Of a DNA stretch of 9,743 nt, positions 1 to 6,170 are shown one piece after another. Below the pieces are notes generated by a model. It saw nothing but the letters and a program-made list of their open reading frames with translations, did no database searches and was not told where the DNA came from. This DNA is from an uncultured Lachnospiraceae bacterium. GTDB lineage: Bacteria; Bacillota; Clostridia; Lachnospirales; Lachnospiraceae. How positions within the stretch are numbered: the stretch's first letter is position 1; every line of letters starts with the position of its first letter. Location: the NCBI GenBank assembly GCA_900549995.1, contig URQQ01000109.1, forward strand, positions 1-9,743, given 5' to 3'. The translations under genes and the position numbers were made by a program.

Positions 1-55
1 AACGTATTTCCGAGGGTATGGCTGAATAACTACAGCGCAGCCATGCACAAATCTT

Positions 56-88
56 AAAAAAGCGGCTGACGCAAGCTACAGCGTCTGC
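56..88 (-). terminator. Probable recG terminator overlapping the stop codon
   Basis: Read on the minus strand, GCAGACGC (88-81) pairs with GCGTCAGC (72-65) with one A-A mismatch, around an 8-nt loop that holds the recG stop codon. Three bases (CGC) follow, then a run of six T (61-56). The shape fits a Rho-independent terminator. The internal mismatch, the long loop and the 3-nt gap before the T run make it weaker than the other two terminators in the window. Confidence 0.45.
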
Positions 89-2136
89 TCCAGAAGTCCT
101 TCTTTTATATACTCCGTCAGATATTTCCGAAGCTTCTGATGTTCCGGCTGTGTAAGTCCCGGATCTTTTTTCATGAGTTCTGCCGCCGCGTCACTTGCCT
201 GCTGAAGCACTTTTGCATCCTGGAATACATCTGCAAGACGAAAATCCAGAATCCCACTCTGCCTGATCCCAAACAAATCTCCCGGCCCCCGCAATTTCAG
301 GTCTTCTCCTGCAATATAAAATCCATCATTTGATTTATTTAGTATTTCCAGCCGCTTTTTCGTCTCCTTCGCTTTGGAAGCACTCATAAAGATACAGTAG
401 GACTGATGTTTTCCCCTTCCGACTCTTCCCCGGAGCTGATGAAGCTGTGCCAGTCCAAAACGCTCTGCATTTTCAATCATCATGACCGTCGCATTCGGAA
501 CATCAATGCCGACCTCAATAACTGTCGTTGACACGAGCACCTGAATTTCGTTGCGCCCAAAACCTCCCATAATCTCATCTTTCTGGGCCTGCTTCATCTT
601 TCCGTGGAGACATGCAACCTGGATTTCTTTTCCGAGTGCGTCACGGAGTACTTCCGTATAATCTGTCACGTTTTCCGCCTCCAGAAATTCACTCTCCTCT
701 ACCATAGGACAGATTACGTAACATTGCCGCCCTTCCTGTACCTGTTTTTTGATAAACTGGTATGCCGTGTTCCGGTACCCGGTATCTACAACACAGTTTT
801 TGATCGGAAGACGGTTCGCCGGCAGCTCATCGATCACGGAGATATCCAGATCTCCATATAAAATAATTGCAAGTGTTCTTGGAATCGGCGTAGCGCTCAT
901 CACGAGAATGTGCGGCAGATTTCCTTTCCCTGCGAATTTTTCTCTTTGTTTTACGCCAAAGCGATGCTGCTCATCCGTCACGACAAGTGCCAGATTTTTA
1001 TAATTCACTTTTTCCTGAATCAGTGCATGGGTTCCGATCACAATCTGTACTTTCCCTGATTCAATTTTTTCGTACGCCGTCCGCTTCTCTTTCGCTGTCA
1101 TTGATCCGGTCAGCAGGATGCATTCCAGCGGAATCTCATATTGTTCCAGCATTTTTACAACTGCTTGATAATGCTGTCTCGCAAGTACTTCTGTAGGTGC
1201 CATCAGCGCACCCTGGTAACCATTCAGGCCAGCGCTCATCAGAGACAGAACCGCGATAATTGTCTTCCCTGAACCTACATCCCCCTGCACGAGACGGGAC
1301 ATCATATGATCCCCTGCAATGTCTTCTTCAATCTGACTCCAGACCTTTTTCTGCGCATTCGTCAATTCATAAGGAAGTTTCGCGATAAAATCATCAATCT
1401 CACTTAAATGATTCAGATGATATTCATTGGCACTTTTCGTTTCGCTCTCTTTCATCTGCCGAAGCGCAAGTATGAAGATCAGAAACTCTTCAAATACAAG
1501 GCGTTCCCTCGCGTAACAAAAGGACTCCTTATCATCCGGAAAATGAATCTGACGGACTGCATAATTATATTCTGCCAGATGATACTCTCTTCTGATCTCA
1601 TCCGGAAGGAATTCCTGCATCAGATCGAGATGTAAAACTGCCTGTTTTACCGCCTTTAAAACGGCATTGTTCGTCAGCCCCGAAGTCAGCGGATACAGCG
1701 GCTGCATCGTATTTCGTTTTTCCTCGTACTGTGCACTGGGATAAAAGATCTCCGGATGCTCCATCACGAGCGTCCCTTTCCTGTCCGATACCTGCCCGCG
1801 CAGTGTAATCACACCGCCCCGGCCAAGCGTATTCCGAAGAAACGGCATCCGAAACCAGATCACCTTCAGCGTGCCAGTGAGATCTTTGACATACATCGTT
1901 GTGATCTGCATATTACGGCTGCCTCCGACAGTGACCTTTCCATAAATTGCTCCCGTCACGGTCACGATCTTCCCTTCCTCTGCCTCAGAAACAGTGACAG
2001 GGTCTTCATATATATCATACCCTCTCGGATAATATCTCAGCAGATCTCCAATGGTATGTATCCCTATTTTGGCAAACAGTTCCTCTGTCTTTGCGCCCAC
2101 ACCTTTCAGTGTGCTGATTTTTGACTGCTCATTCAT
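76..2136 (-). CDS. recG: ATP-dependent DNA helicase RecG
   Basis: RecG is a superfamily 2 helicase that reverses stalled replication forks and migrates branched DNA. At 686 aa it has the usual full length. The N-terminal part (about 1-150) carries the helix-hairpin-like start and the OB-fold wedge that grips the junction. The helicase motifs follow in order: Q-motif region LTNAQKKVW near 258, Walker A GDVGSGKT at 285-292, APTEVLARQH at 313-322, DEQHRFGV at 388-395, SATPIPRT at 414-421, and HQLRGRVGRG at 566-575. The RecG-type C-terminal block EDLKLRGPGDLFG follows at 611-623. All catalytic residues are present. The ATG at 2136 is preceded by a modest purine-rich site (AAAAGGAAAG). It is the last gene of the yloU-fakA-recG unit, separated from fakA by 88 nt that contain a strong hairpin. 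A weak promoter of its own is possible there. Confidence 0.98.
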   Translation of the reverse strand: MNEQSKISTLKGVGAKTEELFAKIGIHTIGDLLRYYPRGYDIYEDPVTVSEAEEGKIVTVTGAIYGKVTVGGSRNMQITTMYVKDLTGTLKVIWFRMPFLRNTLGRGGVITLRGQVSDRKGTLVMEHPEIFYPSAQYEEKRNTMQPLYPLTSGLTNNAVLKAVKQAVLHLDLMQEFLPDEIRREYHLAEYNYAVRQIHFPDDKESFCYARERLVFEEFLIFILALRQMKESETKSANEYHLNHLSEIDDFIAKLPYELTNAQKKVWSQIEEDIAGDHMMSRLVQGDVGSGKTIIAVLSLMSAGLNGYQGALMAPTEVLARQHYQAVVKMLEQYEIPLECILLTGSMTAKEKRTAYEKIESGKVQIVIGTHALIQEKVNYKNLALVVTDEQHRFGVKQREKFAGKGNLPHILVMSATPIPRTLAIILYGDLDISVIDELPANRLPIKNCVVDTGYRNTAYQFIKKQVQEGRQCYVICPMVEESEFLEAENVTDYTEVLRDALGKEIQVACLHGKMKQAQKDEIMGGFGRNEIQVLVSTTVIEVGIDVPNATVMMIENAERFGLAQLHQLRGRVGRGKHQSYCIFMSASKAKETKKRLEILNKSNDGFYIAGEDLKLRGPGDLFGIRQSGILDFRLADVFQDAKVLQQASDAAAELMKKDPGLTQPEHQKLRKYLTEYIKEGLLEQTL

Positions 2137-2190
2137 TTCTCTTGCTTTCCTTTTCGTAAACTTAGCCGGTATATACCATGGCCTTAACGT

Positions 2191-2222
2191 CTTACAGGCG
2201 ATTCCGAAGAATCGCCTGTAAG
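2191..2222 (-). other. Perfect 14-bp inverted repeat with UUCG loop between fakA and recG
   Basis: The arms 2191-2204 and 2209-2222 are perfectly complementary over 14 bp. Read on the minus strand (the coding strand here) the loop is TTCG closed by C-G, the very stable C(UUCG)G tetraloop. The hairpin starts 2 nt after the fakA stop codon. No T run follows on the minus strand (next bases ACGTTAAGG), so it is not a typical Rho-independent terminator. A role in mRNA 3'-end protection, RNA processing or attenuation between fakA and recG is inference. Confidence 0.8.
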
Positions 2223-2224
2223 TA

Positions 2225-3889
2225 TTATTCTACAGCCATCACATAATAATAGATTGGCTGTCCTCCAAATTGTGTATCAATATCAACTTCCGGATACAGC
2301 TCCTCAAGTTCCGCTGAAAGCGCCTCTGCATCCGCCTCATCAACATCAGCCCCATAATAAAGGCTGATCAGTTCAGAGTCTTCATCTACAAGCTGTGACA
2401 GCATATCCTTCGCAGTCTCTTTTACAGAACTTCCTACCGAAAGGATTCCCTTGTCACCGATTCCCATGATGTCCCCCTCATGGATTTCTTTGTCATCGAT
2501 CTTCGTATCTCTGACAGCATAAGTAACCTGCCCTGTCTTGACATTTTTTATTTCTTCAAGCATTGACGCCTCATTTGCCGCTGCATCCTGCTCCGGCATA
2601 TAATTGATCAGAGCCGTAATTCCCTGCGGTACTGTGGAGGTAGGAATTACAATGATATCCTTGTCCTTCACAAGTGCTTTGGCCTGGTTTGCTGCCAGGA
2701 TAATATTTTTATTATTCGGCAGAATAAAAACGTGATCCGCATTCACTGCATCAACCGCCAGAAGCATATCTTCCGTACTCGGATTCATTGTCTGGCCGCC
2801 TTCGATAATATAATCAGCTCCCAGCTCCCGGAAAATGTCATTCATTCCTTCCCCGATTGACACCGCAATAAAGCCCATCGGCTTTCTGGGGACGGCTTTT
2901 TTCTCCTCTTCTTCCTGCTGCTTCGCAAGTTTTTCTGCATCCTTGATCAGCTTCTCCTGATGCTCTTCCCGCATATTGTCTATCTTCATTCTGGAAAGCT
3001 GTCCAAATGTAAGAGCCTTCTGAATGGCCAGTCCCGGATCGTTGGTATGCACATGTACTTTCACGATTTCATCATCAGCAACACATACGATAGAATCACC
3101 AATGGAAGACAGGAATCCTTTGAACTCATGTTCATCATGTTCCGTAAATTCTTTCTCCGTCATAATGATAAATTCTGTACAGTAGCCGAATTTAATATCT
3201 GCGGCTGCCTCAGCTGATACTTTCGTCACCTGCACTCCTCCGCCTGATTCAATACTGCTGTAATCAATTTCCTTTCCCTGGAATGCGTCATATGCACCTC
3301 TGATGACTTCCAGAAGCCCTTGTCCGCCGGAATCCACAACGCCTGCCTCTTTCAGTACCGGAAGCATTTCCGGTGTCTTTTTCAGCACCTCTTCCGCATG
3401 TTCTATCACCTGTGGAAGAAATTCGTCAAGATCGTCTGTCGTCTCCGCAAGTTCCAGTGCCTTGTCTGCAATTCCCCTCGCAACTGTAAGGATGGTACCT
3501 TCCTTCGGCTTCATAACGGCCTTGTAAGCCGTCTCACGTGCTTTTTCCAGCGCACTTGCAAGCACAAGAATATCAATCTCCTGATAATCCCGGATTGCCT
3601 TTGTAAATCCACGGAGCAGCTGTGAGAGAATTACTCCTGAGTTTCCTCTCGCCCCACGCAGTGAACCGGATGAGATTGCTTTTGACAATGTCTGCATATC
3701 CGGATTCTCAAGTGCTGTCACTTCCCTCGCCGCCGACATAATCGTAAGCGTCATATTTGTACCCGTATCTCCATCCGGAACCGGAAATACATTCAGTTCA
3801 TTAATATATTCTTTTTTTGCCTCAATATTCTGTGCGCCTGCCAAAAACATCTTTTTCAGCATTTCCACATTTATTGTCTTCACTGCCAC
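2225..3889 (-). CDS. fakA: Fatty-acid kinase catalytic subunit FakA-like (Dak2/YloV family)
   Basis: Proteins of this family phosphorylate fatty acids held by a DegV-fold partner (FakB), feeding exogenous fatty acids into phospholipid synthesis. At 554 aa the protein matches the family length. The N-terminal DhaL-type domain (about 1-200) has the Mg-ATP motif FPVPDGDTGTNM with D39 and D41, then GSLRGARGNSGVILSQ at 75-90 and DSGGQGLL at 186-193. The middle domain has C237 and H279/H281 (VHVHTNDPG), positions that fit the Cys/His/His zinc site described for staphylococcal FakA. A charged Lys/Glu linker (about 310-335) leads to a DegV-like C-terminal domain. It lies 17 nt behind yloU. The GTG start at 3889 is chosen because AAGGAGG sits 8 nt upstream; another GTG two codons later is less well placed. 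It is not dihydroxyacetone kinase, because the DhaK partner and layout are missing. No fakB lies in the window. Confidence 0.9.
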   Translation of the reverse strand: MAVKTINVEMLKKMFLAGAQNIEAKKEYINELNVFPVPDGDTGTNMTLTIMSAAREVTALENPDMQTLSKAISSGSLRGARGNSGVILSQLLRGFTKAIRDYQEIDILVLASALEKARETAYKAVMKPKEGTILTVARGIADKALELAETTDDLDEFLPQVIEHAEEVLKKTPEMLPVLKEAGVVDSGGQGLLEVIRGAYDAFQGKEIDYSSIESGGGVQVTKVSAEAAADIKFGYCTEFIIMTEKEFTEHDEHEFKGFLSSIGDSIVCVADDEIVKVHVHTNDPGLAIQKALTFGQLSRMKIDNMREEHQEKLIKDAEKLAKQQEEEEKKAVPRKPMGFIAVSIGEGMNDIFRELGADYIIEGGQTMNPSTEDMLLAVDAVNADHVFILPNNKNIILAANQAKALVKDKDIIVIPTSTVPQGITALINYMPEQDAAANEASMLEEIKNVKTGQVTYAVRDTKIDDKEIHEGDIMGIGDKGILSVGSSVKETAKDMLSQLVDEDSELISLYYGADVDEADAEALSAELEELYPEVDIDTQFGGQPIYYYVMAVE

Positions 3890-3906
3890 AACAAGTTCCT
3901 CCTTAA

Positions 3907-4266
3907 TTAATCAATGACTCTTACGCCTTCTATGAAGATATTGATTTTATCTACCGGCATTCCTGCAAATTCTTCTACTTTATATTTAACATTGCTGATC
4001 AGATTATCTGTGACAGCTGAGATATTCACCCCATAGGATACGATCACATGGAATTCCAGCGTGATATGGTTTTCCTCAGAGAGAGAGACTTTAATTCCAT
4101 GAGTCAGGCTTTCTTTTTTCAACAGCCTGACAAGGCCGTCTTTCATATTAACTGCTGCCATACCTACGATTCCAAAACATTCCACAGCCACTGAACCAGC
4201 ATATTTTGCTATTACCTCAGGATCAATCGTAATAATACCCAAATCAGTACTCATACAACCCTTCAT
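3907..4266 (-). CDS. yloU: Asp23/Gls24 family envelope stress protein (YloU-like)
   Basis: A small cytosolic protein of 119 aa from the Asp23/Gls24 (DUF322) family, whose members associate with the membrane and cell envelope in Gram-positive bacteria; the molecular function is not settled. The family pattern is visible: a start such as DLGIITIDPEVIAKYAG, a middle stretch ITLEFHVIVSYGVNI, and the closing VNIYVQGVRVVD-like end, here INIFIEGVRVID. An upstream TTG would extend it to 130 aa, but the ATG at 4266 has GGAGG 7 nt ahead of it and is preferred; a further ATG at 4254 has no comparable site. It is the first gene of the operon, preceded by a good sigma-A-type promoter and followed 17 nt later by fakA, as in Bacillus yloU-yloV. 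This position next to rpmB and fakA supports the assignment. Confidence 0.92.
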   Translation of the reverse strand: MKGCMSTDLGIITIDPEVIAKYAGSVAVECFGIVGMAAVNMKDGLVRLLKKESLTHGIKVSLSEENHITLEFHVIVSYGVNISAVTDNLISNVKYKVEEFAGMPVDKINIFIEGVRVID

Positions 4267-4316
4267 ATTTATTCCTCCAATTCTATAATGGACTTTCAAG
4301 CATAATTAACATATGT

Positions 4317-4345
4317 ATTATACTCTGTTTCCATTTTTTTTACAA
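4317..4345 (-). promoter_or_regulatory. Sigma-A-type promoter for yloU-fakA-recG
   Basis: On the minus strand, TTGTAA (4345-4340) and a perfect TATAAT (4322-4317) are separated by 17 nt. The start of transcription would fall near 4310, giving a leader of about 45 nt before the yloU ATG. It is divergent from the rpmB promoter, with the two -35 boxes about 50 nt apart. Confidence 0.8.
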
Positions 4346-4394
4346 CCATTTCCGAAGATTCGCCAACTATTCAGGCAAAACGCAAAAAAAATAC

Positions 4395-4423
4395 TTGCAT
4401 TACGTCCCTCTTTCTGATAAAAT
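4395..4423 (+). promoter_or_regulatory. Sigma-A-type promoter for rpmB
   Basis: TTGCAT (4395-4400) and TAAAAT (4418-4423) are separated by 17 nt, with an extended -10 TGA (4415-4417). Transcription would start near 4430, leaving a leader of about 45 nt. That leader can form a 5-bp hairpin AGTCT/AGACT with a GGAA loop (4437-4450) shortly before the ribosome binding site. Confidence 0.85.
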
Positions 4424-4475
4424 ACATAGTGTTGTGAGTCTGGAAAGACTATTAAGAGCGTTAGGAGGTGCAGTC

Positions 4476-4661
4476 ATGGCTAAATGTGCTATTTGTGAAA
4501 AGGGTGCTCATTTTGGAAACAATGTAAGTCACTCTCATAGAAAAACACCAAAAATGTGGAAATCAAATGTAAAATCTGTAAGAGTGAAAACAGAAGGCGG
4601 ATCAAGAAAAATGTACGTATGTACTTCTTGCTTAAGATCAGGTAAAGTTGAACGTGCTTAA
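4476..4661 (+). CDS. rpmB: 50S ribosomal protein L28, zinc-ribbon form
   Basis: L28 is a structural protein of the large ribosomal subunit. The 61-aa product starts MAKCAICEKGAHFGNNVSHS and ends in the typical SGKVERA-like tail. Two Cys pairs, CAIC near the N-terminus and CTSC near the C-terminus, mark the zinc-binding (C+) form. The ATG at 4476 has AGGAGG (4463-4468) at 7 nt; an upstream in-frame TTG extension to 4395 would run through the promoter and is rejected. It is transcribed alone, divergent from yloU and convergent with the M15 peptidase gene, from its own strong promoter to its own terminator. Confidence 0.98.
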   Translation: MAKCAICEKGAHFGNNVSHSHRKTPKMWKSNVKSVRVKTEGGSRKMYVCTSCLRSGKVERA

Positions 4662-4678
4662 TGAGACCTTATGTCTAT

Positions 4679-4721
4679 AAAAATGATTCAGTATTTGCGT
4701 CGCAGGTATTGAGTCATTTTT
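4679..4721. terminator. Bidirectional terminator shared by rpmB and the M15 peptidase gene
   Basis: A 20-bp stem (4679-4698 with 4702-4721), uninterrupted if the G-T pairs are counted, has a 3-nt loop. The plus strand ends in TTTTTATTTTT (into 4727) and the minus strand in a TTTTT run at 4683-4679. It can therefore stop transcription from rpmB (plus) and from the peptidase gene (minus). The last codon position of the peptidase gene (TAA, 4722-4720) lies at the stem base. Confidence 0.9.
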
Positions 4722-5457
4722 ATTTTTCCAAAGATGTCACTTCCGTTTTTTCAAAATGCTGGTAGTCCTTCGGACTGTCCCAGTCTCCTCCCCAAGAGAA
4801 ACCGTATTTTTCAAAAATCCTATAGCAGAGATCTCCCTTCTCTATCTTATAAGAAAAATCTCCCATCCGGTCAGCGTACGCTTTACCTGACGCCGGTTCA
4901 CATATCATTTCCCCCTCTTTTTCCTGGACACATGGATTGTACAGAGGATTTATATCAATGGCCAGCCCCATTCCATGATTCGAAAGTTTATCAGACCCTG
5001 CAATCGTCCGGTAATTAAATGCAGACGTATTGTTGCTGCTCATAGATCTCTCGTCATCCGCCTGATAGTCATCAATCAGTTTCATCTGTTCAATGGGATA
5101 TCCTGCCTCATACAGCTCTTTAAAGACTGCCACTGTATCTTCTGCAATCCTTTGATTTACAATCAGTTCCCCTTCATGTGTCTGCCCGTCGAATCCATAA
5201 TAAGGCACTTTCAGATAGCGAAGCTCCTCCGTACTGATTGATGCGTCAGCCGGATACGAGATCCCCTGAATTCTTGTGAAAACATCCTCATGAATCTGGT
5301 TTATTTCATAAACAGCTCCCACAGATGCTGCTGTCTCATCCGTCTCTTCACGTTCTTTATTTTCCTGTTTCTGTGGAACTTTTTCCTCTGTTATCTTCAC
5401 AGCAGACATGATTCCTACAGCTGCAATACATAATACAGCGACTGTTGTCCGTTTCAT
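4720..5457 (-). CDS. Secreted or membrane-anchored M15 family peptidoglycan peptidase (VanY-like)
   Basis: M15_4-type metallopeptidases cut peptidoglycan stem peptides, as D-Ala-D-Ala carboxypeptidases or L-Ala-D-Glu endopeptidases. The 245-aa protein starts with KR and a hydrophobic stretch (about 6-20), a signal peptide or anchor, followed by a Glu/Lys-rich spacer (about 21-45). The catalytic domain fills the C-terminal half: SNHGMGLAIDINP gives zinc ligands H161 and D168, and WGGDWDSPKDYQHFE gives the third ligand H234. There is no clear lipobox at C10, because the residue before it is Leu. The ATG at 5457 has AGGGGGG 5 nt upstream. It follows the terminator of the spore/cell-wall operon by 32 nt and ends in the hairpin shared with rpmB, so it is probably transcribed alone. 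The substrate bond cannot be told from sequence alone. Confidence 0.88.
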   Translation of the reverse strand: MKRTTVAVLCIAAVGIMSAVKITEEKVPQKQENKEREETDETAASVGAVYEINQIHEDVFTRIQGISYPADASISTEELRYLKVPYYGFDGQTHEGELIVNQRIAEDTVAVFKELYEAGYPIEQMKLIDDYQADDERSMSSNNTSAFNYRTIAGSDKLSNHGMGLAIDINPLYNPCVQEKEGEMICEPASGKAYADRMGDFSYKIEKGDLCYRIFEKYGFSWGGDWDSPKDYQHFEKTEVTSLEK

Positions 5458-5480
5458 AGTTACCCCCCTGGATAAAAGAT

Positions 5481-5509
5481 TTTATATTGAAAAAAGCCTC
5501 TCCTTTCAG
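5481..5509 (-). promoter_or_regulatory. Candidate promoter of the M15 peptidase gene inside the upstream terminator
   Basis: On the minus strand, CTGAAA (5509-5504) and TATAAA (5486-5481) are 17 nt apart. The -35 box falls in the loop region of the terminator hairpin at 5490-5519. Transcription would start near 5474, about 17 nt before the ATG, just including the ribosome binding site. The -35 match is only partial, so this is tentative. Confidence 0.35.
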
Positions 5510-5519
5510 AAAGACTTTT
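5490..5519 (-). terminator. Rho-independent terminator of the SEDS/PBP-gerW operon
   Basis: Minus-strand arms 5519-5508 and 5503-5492 form a 12-bp stem (four A-T, then mixed G-C, A-T and G-T pairs) closed by a GAAA loop (5507-5504). The 3' arm runs into TTTTTT (5495-5490). It lies 18 nt after the stop of the 45-aa gene. Confidence 0.85.
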
Positions 5520-5537
5520 CATACGTTTTGCTTTTCT

Positions 5538-5675
5538 TCAGCAGCAGAACATATTATATCCTACCGCCATACATATAATCAGCATAACAACTCCGACAAT
5601 TTTATGAGGAAGGAACAACATGATCAGCATCCCTAAGGCAATACAGATTAAAGCAAATCCAATAACTCGTTTCAT
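5538..5675 (-). CDS. Small membrane protein of 45 aa ending in Cys-Cys
   Basis: A short gene below usual size limits. It begins MKRVIGFALICIALGM and ends VGYNMFCC. Two hydrophobic segments (about 5-22 and 27-42) are split by a short LPHK turn, which predicts a two-pass hairpin in the membrane with the double Cys at the C-terminal end. The ATG at 5675 has GGAAG 6 nt upstream. It lies 69 nt behind gerW and 18 nt before a strong terminator, which places it as the last gene of the operon. I recall similar very short clostridial membrane proteins ending in GYNxFCC, but cannot verify this here. Function unknown; the context suggests spore envelope or peptidoglycan work. The coding reading is supported by start, ribosome site, membrane pattern and terminator placement, not by a known family. 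Confidence 0.7.
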   Translation of the reverse strand: MKRVIGFALICIALGMLIMLFLPHKIVGVVMLIICMAVGYNMFCC

Positions 5676-5744
5676 GATACACTTCCGCCGTCTCTGCAGT
5701 TACCCTATTATATGCCATCTGCCCTCCGATTATTACATCCGTTC

Positions 5745-6149
5745 TTATTCCTTGCCCTCTTCTTCCTCTGCATCCAGAATATCCATAACATCTTCTTCCG
5801 TCATTTTCTCTGATTTATCAGAGCTGAATCTGTCGATCACATCCGGAACCATATCCAGAATCTTCGTCATTGTATCCTGATGCTTGATATTGACAAGCTT
5901 CGTGCGTCCTCCCTGAATTACAAGCACCGCACAGGGGGTCATTTTTCCGCCCATACCGCCGGCACTGTTGTCTTTCTGGTTTGCCTTGAATGAACCTGCA
6001 CCCAGGCCAAACTGTACATCCACGAGCGGAAGAAGAATTACATCTCCGATGGTAATTGCATCACCTACGACTGTTTTAGATGATACTACACCATCCATTC
6101 CTTTAAACAGGGCCTCTACTGTTGTGTCAAAATTACTATTATCTGCCAT
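5745..6149 (-). CDS. gerW: GerW family sporulation/germination protein (YtfJ-like)
   Basis: GerW (YtfJ) is a spore protein known from Bacillus, where it is needed for L-alanine-triggered germination. The 134-aa product shows the family pattern: VVGDAITIGDVILLPL at 27-42, the glycine-rich QFGLGAGSF at 46-54, GGMGGKMTPCAVLVI at 64-78, and a hydrophobic region ILDMVPDVIDRF near 97-108. The tail (about 111-134) is highly acidic. There is no signal peptide or membrane segment. The ATG at 6149 has AAGGAGG 8 nt upstream, the best ribosome site of this operon. It starts 21 nt after the DUF2953 gene, the same pairing as ytfI-ytfJ in Bacillus, which strengthens both calls. In this genome it belongs to an operon headed by a SEDS/PBP pair. 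Confidence 0.95.
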   Translation of the reverse strand: MADNSNFDTTVEALFKGMDGVVSSKTVVGDAITIGDVILLPLVDVQFGLGAGSFKANQKDNSAGGMGGKMTPCAVLVIQGGRTKLVNIKHQDTMTKILDMVPDVIDRFSSDKSEKMTEEDVMDILDAEEEEGKE

Positions 6150-6170
6150 TTTCTTTTCCTCCTTGTAAAC

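Noticed and set aside
16..46. Inverted repeat GTATGGCTG / CAGCCATGC near the left edge
   Set aside because: A 9-bp stem with a 13-nt loop and no T run on either strand. It may belong to the next intergenic region, but too little is visible to assign a role.
2225..3889. Reading the Dak2-domain gene as dihydroxyacetone kinase
   Set aside because: There is no DhaK or DhaM gene nearby, and the length, the middle Cys/His/His set, the C-terminal domain and the yloU neighbour all fit the FakA/YloV family.
4267..4299. A TTG start that would extend the yloU product to 130 aa
   Set aside because: The extension would run through the GGAGG site that serves the ATG at 4266.
4349..4364. A 16-nt stretch matching the UUCG hairpin at 2201-2216 in 14 positions
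   Set aside because: The second copy lacks the paired arms and does not form a hairpin; a match this short in two intergenic regions can be chance.
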